Source of the DNA: Bugula neritina
Lineage: Eukaryota; Bryozoa; Gymnolaemata; Cheilostomatida; Bugulidae
Reading direction: 5' to 3'
Length of the DNA stretch: 64,000 bases
Assembly: GCA_964035545.1 (NCBI GenBank)
Contig: OZ037765.1
Location: 7,948,698-8,012,697 of the forward strand
Below, piece after piece: positions 42,352 to 56,900 of the stretch (the first letter of the stretch is position 1; every line of letters begins with the position of its first letter). The notes beneath the pieces are model-generated. The model had not been told where the DNA came from. It searched no databases and worked only from the letters and a program-made list of their open reading frames with translations. Made by a program: the position numbers and the translations under genes.

Positions 42352-43992
42352 ATGGCAGCAACTCTGAATTTATTAGAATCCGCTTTAGTTTCACCTACTC
42401 CTGTACCAACTTTAGCAGATGTCTTCAAAGACTTTTGGGTAGGTTAATATTTCTATAAACCTAATTGATAAAATCTAATCGACATTGATATATTTTATTA
42501 TACTTGTAGTAGTCATTCTAATTCTCTATCTGAGACTAGTGGCAATTCTAAGCCCAATGGACATCTATTTAAAAGCTCTCAAAGTGTTGCTAAAATAGTA
42601 CCATTACTATTATCTTGGTAGTGTTACTATTGACTAGTATTCTAATATTGATAGCCTACGTTCATAGTAATATTAGCATATTGATATTTATTGAAAGTGT
42701 TACACATTGATATTGGTAACATTGGACTTGGTATTACTATTACTATTAGTATTACTATGTCTATTGTAATTGAGTATATTAGGCAAGCTGTTACAGTTGG
42801 TTTCTTAGTTAATTTTTAAATTGGAAAAGTTCTAAAGACTAATTTACATCCTGAAAACCTGTCAATGTGCAAAACTCTACCGATATGCACATAGAAGTCT
42901 CTTGAAGTTATTGTGTAATTATCAGTAATTGGCGATTTTGTGTATATTCATTAAAAAATAGTGCCATTACATTTAGTTCTATATTACGGTAATTCAAGAC
43001 CAAGTTACTCCAACAATCTGCAAAATTAAATGTAAAAGCAATATGCGACCAACCCAACAGATTGGCATTTCTGCTATTTTGCAATTTTATCTCGATATGG
43101 CACTCCCGCTAACAATTTTTTGATATGAAACCACTAGCCTATAAGTATAATATTAACTGGTATTAAATTAAAAGTAACTTTTAAATTTTTGCTCTACTCT
43201 GAAGATGTGTACGCCAGTATTTCAACAAGGCCCTTAAAAGAAGAATTGAACTTGGCGCTTAGTGTTTTAAAGTAGAACTAGTACTTCGGCCATTTAAGGC
43301 CAAAGTGCTGATGCCTGTAAACCCACCATGTTTTACTTTTAATGTAAATGGTGCATCATTTTTTTATTTTAGTCCTTGACATTTCTATTTGTAGAGCCCA
43401 AGTTTTGCAGCTTCTTATTTAAACAAGGGTGTTAGCCAACAAATACCAGGAAATCAAATGCCATCTGCTGAAAACGGCTACAGTGTGTCGAATTTCATCA
43501 TTGAACATGTCATGTCCATCCACAACAAATTCGGCATGAAAGAAGCTGAAAAGGTGGTGACTGAATTATTAGCCGACGTACCAGCAATAGAGTCGGCAAG
43601 GTGGGTACCACTCTAGTCGAGTTAGTTTAGATTATAATTAAATTGAAATTTAAAACCTAAATTTTAAAAGCCGTTTATACAACTCGTAATTTACCTTGCA
43701 TTTTAGACTAAAATGTCGCGTTATGAAGAGGGTTGAGCAACTAGCTATTAAGAAGAGAATTCAACCTTTGTGCAGCTTCTGCAGAAACAATGGCCTACCA
43801 CCCGAACTGTATATGAATCACATTTTGAAAGATTACCTCGGCCGGGTAGCCTGTCCAATCCTAAGACAATACACGTGCCCCAAGTGCGGAGCTAATGGAG
43901 ACGACGCCCACACCATGAACTATTGTCCTTATAAAATCACTGGCCTAATATCTCCACCCAGATCGAGACTGCATTCTTGTACTTCCATTTAA
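42352..43992 (+). CDS. nanos: Nanos, germline translational repressor
   Basis: Three exons join to 192 residues: 42352-42438, 43395-43600, 43707-43992 (stop 43990-43992). The C-terminal half is a typical Nanos double zinc finger with all ligands present: C120, C123, H136, C147 (C-x2-C-x12-H-x10-C) and C155, C158, H166, C171 (C-x2-C-x7-H-x4-C). The linking motifs LKDYLGRVACPILRQYTCP and CGANGDDAHTMNYCP are nearly invariant in the family. Nanos binds Pumilio and target mRNAs and recruits CCR4-NOT to silence them, which maintains germ cells and stem cells. The short N-terminal FKDFWSPSF segment could be a NOT1-binding motif, but it does not match the vertebrate motif closely. Canonical AATAAA lies near 44213. 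The gene is convergent with CYP51. Confidence 0.95.
42595..42770. repeat. Degenerate attattacta-type simple repeat in nanos intron 1
   Basis: Imperfect short units of the type tattactattagtatt lie within the first intron, similar in style to the tracts in PSMA4 intron 1 and CYP51 intron 1. Confidence 0.6.
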
Positions 43993-44939
43993 AATTGAAC
44001 ACATTTTGTACCAAAAAAGAAGCATAAATGTAATTAGGCATGAACATGTACATATTGGCTCATTCATTTCTTTGTTAATTTGTAAATAGTGCCACAGGGC
44101 TGTTGGTACATTTTTTTATAGTTTCCCGATATGGGCTTTTTCCCAAATGAATATTTACTCATCGACAATCTTTAATGAACAATGTTATATGAACAATTTT
44201 TTATAATGGCAAATAAAATGTTTGCGGATTGCAAAACAAAGTGTCCTTGCTCATGTTATAAATGCCAACTTGAACATGTTTCATATGCAAACTGCTGTGT
44301 AGTTTAATTTAATACAGCTTAGGATGTCCTGGCTCTTAGCATTTGCAAGCTTTAAAATGACATGGAAGTTTTTTAAATTGTACATATGGATTGTAAAGCT
44401 TATGTAAACAAACTTATGAGCTGAAACTAAAAAATTAGCTTGGGCAATGATTTACCGATATATCAATACTGGTTCAAACCAATTTCTATCTGTTACTGTA
44501 CAAAAAGCTATTTTTTGCTAGAATTTCAACCTGCACCCCCAAACAAAATATTGAGAGAAAAACGTGAGCCATCTCAATATCTACATTGCTGCTCCTGAAT
44601 GCTTAAATCTGCCATTTACTATTAAATTGCATTTCTACTGCATGCATTCATATTGCAATCGTGCAAAGTTATTCGAAAACATAGACCTCTGGAAGTTGAG
44701 TTGTAAAATGTGGGGGTCATGCGACATATGCACTGGCTAGTTGGCCACGGAGTTGCTCAAAAACAAGTGACACAAGTCAAGGGATGAATTATTACAATGT
44801 TATTCATGAAAGATTGGTGAAAGACAGTGGCACTGACAACTAATTAAAACATACACTTTTAAATAAATGAAAGACAAATGGCAAAAAGAGTCCTACACTA
44901 CACAACAAATATTCTTCTAGCTAACAAGTTATATCCAAG
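43993..44939. other. Convergent intergenic space between nanos and CYP51
   Basis: It holds the nanos 3' untranslated region (AATAAA near 44213) and probably the CYP51 3' untranslated region. A partial copy of a 160-bp MITE family lies at about 44515-44605. No gene seen. Confidence 0.6.
44515..44605 (+). mobile_element. Partial copy of 160-bp TA-flanked MITE family
   Basis: The segment starting GAATTTCAACCTGCACCCCC and ending with TCTCAATATCTACATTGCTGC matches the second half of the copies at 48532 and 49922, with several differences. The first half is missing. Confidence 0.6.
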
Positions 44940-47900
44940 TCACTTTCTTTTCTCATATCGTACGACTGATTTGGATGGTGTGTGAATCATATTTTGGTAG
45001 TTGGGTTCAGGGAATTCGTCCACCGCACTGAGTTGGTACTGTTCGAGCAGGACGGACCATATCGTCTTATTCTGTAGGTAAGCAAATGACTCGCCAATAC
45101 ACCTATGCCTGCCAGCTCCGAAGGGCACGTAACAAAACTTGCTGTCTGAAGTAAGGCCATCGTTTTCCATAAACCTGTCAGAAAAAATAGTTTTGCTTCA
45201 ATTTTAGTTTGTACTGAAAAACACCTCCCCTCTCATTATAATACTTAAAACCTACTTGAAAGCATTACTGTTTCGAAATCTTCTTCAGAAACCAGAATTA
45301 TTTTAGTGACGAAGACAAAATTGGTTAAAGGACAACTGAACAACAAGTAGACCATTTTGAGCTGCAGCGAGATGTACTAACTAGCACGTTACTAAACAGA
45401 ATACTAGTCTCTACAGCCAGTAATGGTGTCATGTCTGCGAATATGTTCAATATTTTCCAAAACACAATAATAAAATTTTGCACAATCATTAACAAAAACA
45501 GAGATGTCACAAAACCTGTGAATGGTAAACCAGAACTTTTACTCCAGGACAATGCGGTCTGATGAAATACTTTATGTGGCTGTTTGGGGGTGACTAGAGT
45601 ACAAGAATATGAGATTTTGCAATTTGTCTATGCAAATCAGTTTGACCAGACCCGTAAAATAAGGTAAACAAACAAGAGAATGAGCTTAGCAGCACTGGGG
45701 TAGGTGTTAAACGCAGTAAACAAGACCAGGTTGTCAGCTGTTGTAACCATTTTTACTTGCGTATCTCATCAAGATAGATATTAAATACCTAGTTCTATTT
45801 ACAAGTAAACTTGTCAGTAATATTACTGAACGTTGCTGAGTCTTCAACATTACTTTGGTAACAAGTTTATGAAGATAATTGAGAAGTTATAAAAATGTGA
45901 AATATTTGCATTTTGAAATATATGTAATATATGTAGTATAGTTAATATATACACTATATATAATATAGCTATCAGGAGTATAATACCACGGTATAATAAC
46001 TGATACACAATTACCATTTACTAATAAATTTGCATCCAAATACCACATATGAGTGCCAACATAACTTTTAGTGTAAATGACAAATGGTTAGAAGCTACAA
46101 GTCTAAGAATATTTCAAACTTATATTCACCAATTTTTGGACAAATATGCTATTTTTTGCTAAGCATGGTTTCTGATGATTGATTTGGTGCTTGGTTAAGA
46201 CTTCTATTTAAAAGTAGAAAACTTTTAGTAGGCTATAGCAAAATATATTTCACAAAAACCCGCCTTTTTACACTGCCATCCAATAACCTAAGGTGACCAC
46301 TGTACCCTTTGTTATGTTTATTCCTACCCTACAGGCAAATTCAATGAGCAAAGGAACAAGGCATCAATGGGCAAAAAATCGACAAACCTCATTCCTATAA
46401 TCACTATTTTACCTCCAGACTGCATGTAATAGGTTGTGATCCTGAGTTTTACAAATAAAATTCCATTTACTGCTGACATACCTTTAAATGGAAGCTTAAC
46501 TATTTACATAGATTTGATGAAGATTTTAGCAGAATATTTCATAAATATTATGGCACTAAAACATTAATTGGAACAGCTGATATAATTTTACCAAAGTTAT
46601 CAATATAATATAATATATATACAAAATATCATTTTCAATAGTGCCTGCACCAATATAATATATTATATAAATAATATATATCATATATTTATATTATATA
46701 ATACATTTAATATTATATATATTTATATAATAGGTATATAATCACCTTTCAGGATTGAAGTTAGCACACTCCTCTCCCCAAATTTCGGTCAACCTTTGAT
46801 TGGCAGTTGGAGACACACAGACAGAATGGTTAGCAGGAATGGTATAGCCACACACATTCTAGAAAATTCAATATGGAAGTGATATATCCTGACTGCACAC
46901 TTCAACCATTGTAACTGTTGAATGGCTGGTGATGACCAAAGACTGGCCTTTGATGTTGGCCAATATGATGAGCAGCCAAAGCACTAGTAGTTTAGATCTG
47001 TAATACAGATTAGTGTTACCTACACCACTGGAAGACTTGAGTAAGCAAGTCTGGCATACAATAATATGTACAATGGACAGGTAAATCTTGTTCTAGGAGG
47101 CTGCAGAATGCAACTCTTGCAGAACTGAAGTTGAAATGAAAGTCAACTTTGAACTTGGGATTCAGCCATAATTGATTTTGCAAAGTACAGGATGGAGTTG
47201 CAAAGTAATAGGTAATTTGTTCAACAGAAAGCTGGAGAATATGCCATTCTCAAACGATTCAACAGAAGAATTGACATCGGTGGATATTTTTATTGCCATT
47301 GTAATGACAGCTAGGCTTATGAAGACCACAAACTTCTCCTTTGCCAAGGGGTCATCAAGCCACAAGATATTTGCTTTATAAATTTTAGACTATTTCGCAT
47401 TTCGAAACAATCAGCTAAATCCAAGAGAAACTACATTAAATAACCCAAAGGTATTAATTTTGAATGTTGCATCAATCAAGCAGTTACACTGTAAAGCAAA
47501 TCCTTTGCTGAGAAAACTATCTCGAACTAGCAAGTTATCATCAGAGAATGACTAATTTTTTAAACTCCATTATTTATAGCCCACACTGTTTGAAAGAAAT
47601 CTGGCTGGCAAGTAGTTTCAGCTAAAAATAAACTACTGAATATTATAACTTGTTCTATGCAGCTTAGTCATGTATCTTGTTTACATAGTTTTGCCATTTA
47701 CTTGCTTCCGGTAAACCTGGAATTCTACCACACGGCATTGACTGGCCAAAATTGAGTAAATAAGTGATATATTATTGATATGCAGTTGATGAGTATACAG
47801 CCTTGTAAGCGGCAGCATTCCAGCAGCGGTGCCAGTAAAAGTCATCAGCTAGAGCAAGGTGAATGACAAACCAGTGACCTTTTGCAAGCAGCAAAGACGT

Positions 47901-50900
47901 AGTAAAGTGGCTGGAGGCAGGAATAGTTTGGTGACCCTAAAGTGAGCATTAAAAAGGTTCTGATGCTGAGATAAATGGCATGCAAGGTGCACCGAGTGAC
48001 CCATACAGCCGCAGACGAACTCTTGAAGTAAACAGCTCAGATTCAGTGCAGTTCAGTTGTAACTCAGCCAACTCGTGGCAGCCTCACCAAATGTAAATTA
48101 TTGGGAGTGGACAAAATTCAATAACCATTTGGAAATGACAGCTTAACCAATGGTTGCAGTGTAAGTGACAAAGTAATTTAAATAATATTCCATAATAATT
48201 TGCAATTCATATTTAATGGTCACAATAATATGCACGAGTGAAGACATAGTAGAACTACTAATAACATTATTCTTATTGACACGACTAAGAAATTTAATTA
48301 AAAATTACCAGAGGTTTCCTGGAGTGTCTGATGATCACGTGTATAGGTGGTCGAAGTCTCAATGTCTCCCTAAAGGCATTATCCAACACACGCATGCTCT
48401 TCAACTGATCGTAATCAACAGGTTCAAATGTAGCACCTCGCACCTGCGACACACAAAATACTGAGCTCAAAATTATGACAATTTCAAGTGAAGAGTTGAA
48501 TAAGAACGTTAGGTTACCTGAAAGGTAGGTGCAGTAATGGAGAAATTGAAAAAAGCCTGTGTTCTAGATTAAAAATGTAGCAAAAGAAGTTATGTTCTCA
48601 CAAGAATTTCAACCTGCGCCCCAAACCAAAATTTAAAAAGAAATTTAAAGAATTTAGGCTATCTCAATTTCTCCACTACTGCTCCCAAATGAACATTTGA
48701 GCTTGTAAAAGTCCTGACAATCATAAAAATACATCTTAAACAATTATATGCTTTGCCCATTACTGATAATTATGGTCCATCTCTGGCCCATGTGACTAGT
48801 GACACTGCACTGTTATACCCAAAGGATAGTCAGGTGCAAACTTGCACTCAGTGATCACCATAGTGTGAAACTGTCTGCAGTGTCATACCCACCATAATAA
48901 ATTCCATCAACTCCTGAATTGAAAATTTCAAAGGGCCATTTGATTGCAAATTTATTCTTAAAATATAACTGAGAACAGGAAGATTGGTGAAATGCATTCC
49001 ATTTAATTTCTGGTGACACAAGCTATACTGTTATGCAAGTGTTTAGATTCTCCATGCACTCACACTATTTTCAATCAACACCTTTTTGTAAAGCAAAGTA
49101 AGGTTTTAGAGGCATTAATTTTGCAGAATTACAAAAAACATAGTTTTGCACCTTCTACCAGACCATAAAACCTAGCTAGTCCTACTAGGCTATGCAATGA
49201 AGCAAAATATGTTTTCCTAGGACACTCTTCTTAAGGTACATTTATACCTTCAAGATTTTCAATCAGAAATTCAATTTGGCTAGTTAAAAATTTTACCAAG
49301 ACTATTTTTCAGTAAGACTATGAAAGGGTGCTCGAATGGACGATATTGACTGAAACTCTGTATTTTTTTCAGCAAAGGTATAAATGAACCATTCAGATTT
49401 AGCTACTTTTCTGACAATAAGCCAATTTATGAGTCTGCAATTATTCTGGGTTTGAAGTCTGAAGTTGGAGGAGAGTTTAGTAATACTTTTAAGGAACATT
49501 TATGGGCAGTAATGGAAGAAAAATGTTTCAGTAGCCTATGTATTTTTAAGTAATTTTTTTATTTAAATCAAGTTGAAAATATTGATTACTCAAATATTGG
49601 TAAACTGTTTTAAATTAATTATAACAAATTATTTAGCTGGCACTAAAGCTACTAATAAGATTTGGTTGGAAGATGTTTGATGCATAATATTTTTCAGGAT
49701 TCCATTATTATAGCCAATACCTGACATTGCTCCTCATAGCACTGCCTCTGGATTTCAGTATTGTGGGCCAGAAAAACACCCAGCCAGGAGCTGGTGGAAG
49801 AGGAGGTGTGCTGACCAGCCATCAACAAGCCAATCAGCATCCCAGCTATTTCATCATCAGTCATGTACCTCCCACTCCTGCAACACCAACAGCTGTTAGT
49901 TAACTGACTGCTGCCATTCATTTAGATGCAGTAGTGAAGAAATTGAGATAGCCCAAGTTCTTTAATTTTATTATTAAATTTTGGTTCGGGATGCAGGTTG
50001 AAATTTTTATGCTGCATTTTTGATCTAGAACACAGGCTTTTCTCAATTTCTTCATTACTGCACCTACCTCCTGCCATTATAACACAGCAGCATCTATTAA
50101 TATATGAAGACAAGTTGACCATCAGTTTGCATTTAATATCCACACCCACATACTCTGAGCATGCTATTTTAGCTAGTAACAAAAATAAAGTCAAGTGGCC
50201 AATAAAAAAGAATCAGATTTAGATTAACAAGTCACCAAGTTATTGTTGCAAATGTGCTTTTCCTACACAACGTTGTTTTTGTATAAAATTGTCAGGTTTA
50301 TAAAAAAGAAGCAATCATAAATCTGAAAATGAATGCAAATTTATCAGTTGAAAAATTATTTTTTTACTGACAAGTTTGATGGCAAAAAATACTTAGTTTG
50401 TAGTTATACATACAAACAGGCTGTTAGCATATATCAACACAAAAGAACACACTTGTATGGCGTATCCAGTAGAGTCTGCAACATATCTTCTCCCTTGTTT
50501 CCAGATGCCCTGCGTTTCTCTATTGCCGCATAGAATATCTTCTTCATTTCCACATGAGCCGCATCTCTCCTCCTTAACTTTGGTACCAGGAAATGCAACC
50601 ATGAGGGGAGGAGCCATGCTTCAGGGCAGAACCCCTGATCCAGAAGGTAGTACAGGTGGGCTACTCTCTCATCCAATATGGATCTGATCTCAGGTCCTGA
50701 AACAACCCCATTCTTTCACCAATATTCAATACTCAAAACTGTCACCATTATTGCTGTGTAAACAGCAGTTTACATGTGTGAAAGTTGGGGTCATGTCTAT
50801 TTGCTAAATTTACTTCAACTAATCCATGACACATCCTAAGCTTGGCAAATAAGCAAATACAAGGCTGACACTGTGGTAAAGAAATACAATCAGCTCAGCA

Positions 50901-53900
50901 AGCATCTGGTAGTCAAAAGAGGATTTGCTGGGAGGGAGAGGGGGATTTGAAGCTCTAGTTTTGATTATAATTCTAGTTGAATATTGCTGTAATTGTTGAA
51001 TATTTTAAAAGGCTGGCACATGTTTGTATGATGTAATTCTCAAACAAACATCACTACATACTATGACAGAACCACCAGCTTTCCATGGTCTTATGCCCAT
51101 GACACACTACAGTCGAAACTCGACTGTGGCGGCCATTTTGAAGCTGCTCGCGCATACCTTCAACGTCACGTCCTACTTTTTGCTGGTCACACTACAGTTC
51201 ACTACAAACGATGAAAGCTAACTGTCTCTAGTCTCGCAGTAAACTTTTAAACCAATAGGAATGCCATAAATCAGTTTCTGCAGTATCCGCAGTAACCAAC
51301 AATTAAATTTAGCGCAATTTTTTGAGATTTACTAGCATAATTTAATAAGATTTTCTAGTTATTTTCATTCTAATTTACTAGCTTCAATTATTCAAAATTA
51401 CTAGCTTTATTTAATGATATTACTTAGCTTTATTCAAGCTCATTCACTAGCCTAAAGAACTAAATAGTACGCTAATAAAATTCAACCAAATTAGAAAAAC
51501 TAAATATGCAGATAAAATTCAGCAAAATTTATCTAATGAATACTTATTTTCATGATTTATTGAAACTTTCATACATAACTTCATCATAATTATTTTAAAA
51601 GTAAAATAATATAATTTTCGAAGAACCAAATCAAATAATAATGCTCGCTAGTAGCACGTGGAAAAAGTAAAAGCACTTAACCAATCAGGGTTTACCTGGC
51701 CAGTCAGTGATTGGCTGATCGCTCAACTTCAGCGATGACAGTTCGACATGTCGAACTTTCATCGCATCGCTAAAAACTGACAGTTGCGTTCAGAAATCAG
51801 ACAGTTGTGACGTCACAGAGGTCATCGCTTATGCCCATAACACACTACAGTCGAAACGCGACTGTGGCGGCCATTTTGGAGCTGCTTGCGCATGCCTTCA
51901 ACGTCACGTCCTACTTTTTGCTGGTCACACTACAGTTCACTACGAACGATGAAAGCTAACTGTCTCTAGTCTCGCAGTAAACTTTTAAACCAATAGGAAT
52001 GCCATAAACCAGTTTCTGCAGTATCCACAGTAACCAACAATTAATCTTAGCGCAATTTTTTGAGATTTACTAGCATAATTTAATAAGATTTTCTAGTTAT
52101 TTTTATTCTAATTTACTAGCTTCAATTATTCAAAATTACTAGCTTTATTTAATGATATTACTTAGCTTTATTCAAGCTCATTCACTAGCCTAAAGAACTA
52201 AATAGTTATAGTACGCTAATAAAATTCAACCAAATTAGAAAAACTAAATATGCAGATAAAATTTAGCAAAATTTATCTAATGAATACTTATTTTCATGAT
52301 TTATTGAAACTTTCATACATAACTTCATCATAATTATTTTAAAAGTAAATTAATATAATTTTCGAAGAACCAAATCAAATAATAATGCTCGCTAGTAGCA
52401 CGTGGAAAAAGTAAAAGCACTTAACCAATCAGGGTTTACCTGGCCAGTCAGTGATTGGCTGATCGCTCAACTTCAGCGATGACAGTTGAACATGTTGAAC
52501 TTTCATCGCATCGCGAAAAACTGACAGTTGCGTTCAGTTGTGACGTCACAGAGATCAACGCTTAGCCTCGAAAACGCGTTCAAGATGGCCGTTTTGACTG
52601 TAGTGTGGCAGCCCCATTAGCCTCGAAAACGCGTTCAAGATGGCCGTTTCGACTGTAGTGTGGCAGCCCCATTAAGGACACGAGATCGATCTGAGTTCGA
52701 TCTCCACAGACCGACCAGCTCAGATCGACTGAGATCGATTCATCGAAAGTCGGTGAAAGAAGACTACTCTTAAAGTGCCCAAAGGTGAACATGAACTGTT
52801 GATTAAAGATGTCCATCACATATGATGTTACATCCTTTCTCTAGCTGTCCACACTACAAGATATGCTGACTCGAAACTGAAAAGAATTATATCTCGTACT
52901 CAGTAAGAATTCAGTTCAGCATTTTTTGTTTACTTGTAGCAACAAATAGTCCAGTTTGTTAACACAATTCAGTAAGATCTACCAATACAATTCAGTAAGA
53001 TCTACCAATACAATTCAGTAAGATCTACCAATACAATTCAGTAAGATCTACCAACACAATTCAGTAAGATCTACCAACACAATTCAGTAAGATCTACCAA
53101 CACAATTCAGTAAGATCTACCAACACAATTCAGTAAGATCTACCAACACAATTCAGTAAGATCTACCAACACAATTCAGTAAGATCTACCAACACAATTC
53201 AGTAAGATCTACCAACACAATTCAGTAAGATCTACCAACACAATTCAGTAAGATCTACCAACACAATTCAGTAAGATCTACTAACAATTTAGTGAAATTT
53301 ACTAGCATAATTAAATCACATCTAATATGTAGTTGAGCCAAAATTTAGAACAAATTATTTATTTGCATAATTTATGTACGTGTACAAATATAATATGACT
53401 AAATTTATAATTTAACTACCATTCATTAACACAATTTAGCCAAATTCATTAAATATAAAATTTAAAGACTACTTGAGATTAATACATTGCCAATGGATAA
53501 ACCAACAATATTGGTTAGTAGCAATGGAACAAGTAGAACCCCACAGCCAAACAACACAGACCAATGGAATTTATTCACAGCTCAACCTCAAACCACTATT
53601 AAAAATAGACCCCTGAGCTTTAAAATCAGATAGCTGCAACACAGGCCATACATAGCACACAAACAACAACCAACCAGTGGAGGACCAGGCATTATATAAA
53701 TACCAAAGTAACAAGGAATAAGCCACTTACCGTGTAAACAATGGCTAGCAGTCATCACAATCATTTCTGAGAATGCTTCAAACAAATCTGAAATATCAGA
53801 AATTATTGTTGAATGACAAATCAGGGTGATAATGATGTTTTGAATATAAATGATATTTTGATAGTGATACCTAGTAAGTTTACATATGATGATGTAATAG

Positions 53901-56900
53901 AATATAATCACCTATCTCCCCTTTATCTCCCCAACGAGTGAGGTAGTCACGGACTTCTTGCTCTATTATAGGCACATACTCCTTAAACCTTGCAATATTT
54001 AAACCAGTTTTGAACATTTTCTTCTGCTCAAGAAAAATCTACAAAATAAATTACATTTATGGTAAACTGAACAAAAAAAACAAGCACATCAGATTCTAAA
54101 CTAAGCTCCGCAAATAACCAGTAACCTATTCAACCTTCCAGTCAAATGTTCTTTGCAGCAGGAAACAAACTTATACTTCCATTACAAAATACCCCAGCTC
54201 ATAAAATGACTGCATCATTCAAGACTTTTACAAGAAAAAATTAGTTGGCTTTCTTCAGGAAAGTTTCTGTTACTTTACTTAACACTAAAACTTCAAAAGA
54301 TATCATAACTTGTGGAATTTTCAGATAAAGCATTGTAAATCATGTGAAACATAAGAAACTAAGCAGATGAGCTAACTCCGTGCCTTGCTGCTAGATTTAC
54401 TAGATTTCACCTCAAAGAAATTCAATTGAAAATGAAAGTAGAAAATTTCTTCTGTAATAATATCTTTGAATAGTAAGACAAGTATGAGTGGATTCTTACA
54501 TCATTTGGCACGTCATAGGCCACGCCTTTGCCAAAAACAGGGGTGACCAGCTTAGCATACACATCTTCTGCATTCAAATCCTCATTCTTGCTGTTGAATA
54601 GGAGTGAGCTAGCCTCGTTACCCATCAAATACGTGAATTTCTTTCCAGCCATTTCAATGGTGAAGACTGGCCCATACTACAACAAGTATATTTGTTTTAA
54701 AAACTCATTAAACTTATTTTAAATAAGTGTATGAGTTGCTTTAAATCAGGACTGACAAGTTATATTTGTGTAGTATTAGAATCTGCAGATATCTTGGCTA
54801 CGATTGAAAAACAATTTTAAAGTTGTATACCCATTTGAAATTGAATTCATTCATCAGCTTGAATATGATCAGTAAAATCTACAGTACGTTATTTTGTACA
54901 CAGTTCAACATGAACGCTCTTTTTGATACTCCTATAGGGTGCTAGATAGCTGACTACTAAATTGAATAATGATTTTAATCCTAACTGTAATTACAATATT
55001 TATCCTGAATATCAATCAGTTAGAGTTTGATGAAAAAAATAAAAATTGAAGTCATCTGTATCAGTTTATATCCTAATCACACTAACGAATCAAGGCGAAT
55101 AGAATCAAACCCGATAGTTGGTTACTATATCATCAATTTGAATTTAGCACAGCAGGTGATCAGTAACTTATCATTACAATATCAGTTTATCATCATACAG
55201 TTCACAGTTGGTATTAAAATAATGTTATCACCATATATCACAACTGGTTTTTCCTATATCAACACAGGTCTTTATTGCGCGTTGAAAATAGGCTATCTCG
55301 ATTGTTTCATGTTCAATATTTTAGTAGGCAGTGACTTTTAACTTTTGATATCTGTAGTAGAGGAGGTTTAAATGTTTTCTCCCCTGGCATAACACATATA
55401 ACCCTATGTTTCAAACTGTTGCACTATTTTAGTGACCAACCAGTGCAGCAACTAGGAACAATATGTAATGAAATGAAACACCAAATTGTCATCAGCAGGT
55501 GAACTGATATTGCAGATTAAATGAGAAGAAGTGTACGCAAAAATTATTATAAAACCTATTCGCATGGGCACACAACCCTGAAGCTATTACATAATATTTC
55601 TAGGTAGTAATGCAAGTTCTATTCAGCCATTCTCTTACTAGCTTTTCTAACAATCATTTGCTTATGAAGCATATTAGCAAAACACAAGCTTCTAACTTTA
55701 CGCACTAAGTATTCCATGCTGGGAATTTTTTGTAGCAGCAGAGGCTCTGTTTCTAAAAAACAAGGCAGCTCGGAATTTTTTCAAAGTAAACTAAACTTAA
55801 TAAGAATTGTCTATTCTTATGTACATTTCATGTAAACAATTCATCAATTATTACCAATACATTATAGATATTTAATCAATGTTCAAAATAATGCATACTT
55901 TAGTAAATTAACACAGGGTGTGGTTTTGATGCACTTAAGTTTAATCAGAAGAGTAAATCTGTAAGATTAAGCAGGTGTTGAATGCAATAACCAATCATAA
56001 TGAAACTGTACACACTTACAGATGTCTATAACTTACCTGGTTTTTCATCCTAACCAAGAAATCAACAGGATTTTTATTAAACTCGATTGCTGAACCCAAA
56101 AATGGAACTTGTGATGGGATAAATGGAGGAGCATCTTTTGCCTACAAAATATGAAAGCAGGAAAATAATTACAAGTTCATATAGATGGAAAGTCAAACTT
56201 TGGCTTAAATGTCACAATATTTTATTGTGATTAATTAAGAAATATGTGCAGCTTGAAATTTTCATGGTTACATGCAAGTACATTTACTTGATTTTCTAAT
56301 TATTTTTATTTGTTGATTTGAAAATGAAAATCGAGTCCATTATGCTTTTTGTAAATAATATAAAACTGTGCTAGTTCTCTCACCCAAAGTATCACTTCAG
56401 AAATGGCAAACCAATAAATAGCATTTAACATTAGTTTACCAGACATTAGCAAAAGAGCACTACGATTAGGAAACATTGATTATGGCACACAAAACATTCA
56501 AGGATTGTAAGCAAAATTTTCAAGACTCAGTTAGTAAGAAAAATTATTGTAAAAATAAAATAAAAATGTTTTATTAATAATGTTGCTGATAAAAATTACT
56601 ATGCTCATTCACCATCATTTGTTGTTACATATAATGATCACTTTACCGGTGAGCTTGTTGTTTTCGCTAGTATAACCAAAATTATTCAGATAAAAATATG
56701 CTAAGTTTGAATTTCATAATTTAAATAATCATAATGTAATTTCAAATTCCCAGGAACTAATAATCATAATAATAGCATTGATATTAGCTTAGCCATGAGT
56801 AACCTGTAGTCACTACTTTACTTTGAAACTTGAATAAAAATGGTAATACTTTTTATCAACACTTGTAGTTCACTAATAGCAGTAGTAAAACATAAACTTA

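Noticed and set aside
49694-49921. Start of a P450 frame at 49921
   Set aside because: The first residues come from intron sequence; the exon begins at 49877 after the acceptor TTGCAG.
50393-50687. Additional frames over CYP51 exon 6 on both strands
   Set aside because: The minus-strand frame containing EAWLLPSWL and FYAAIEKRR is the CYP51 exon; the others are shadows.
52961-53300. CRISPR-like regular array
   Set aside because: The repeats are direct head-to-tail units of 23 bases without unique spacers, in an intron of an animal gene; it is a minisatellite.
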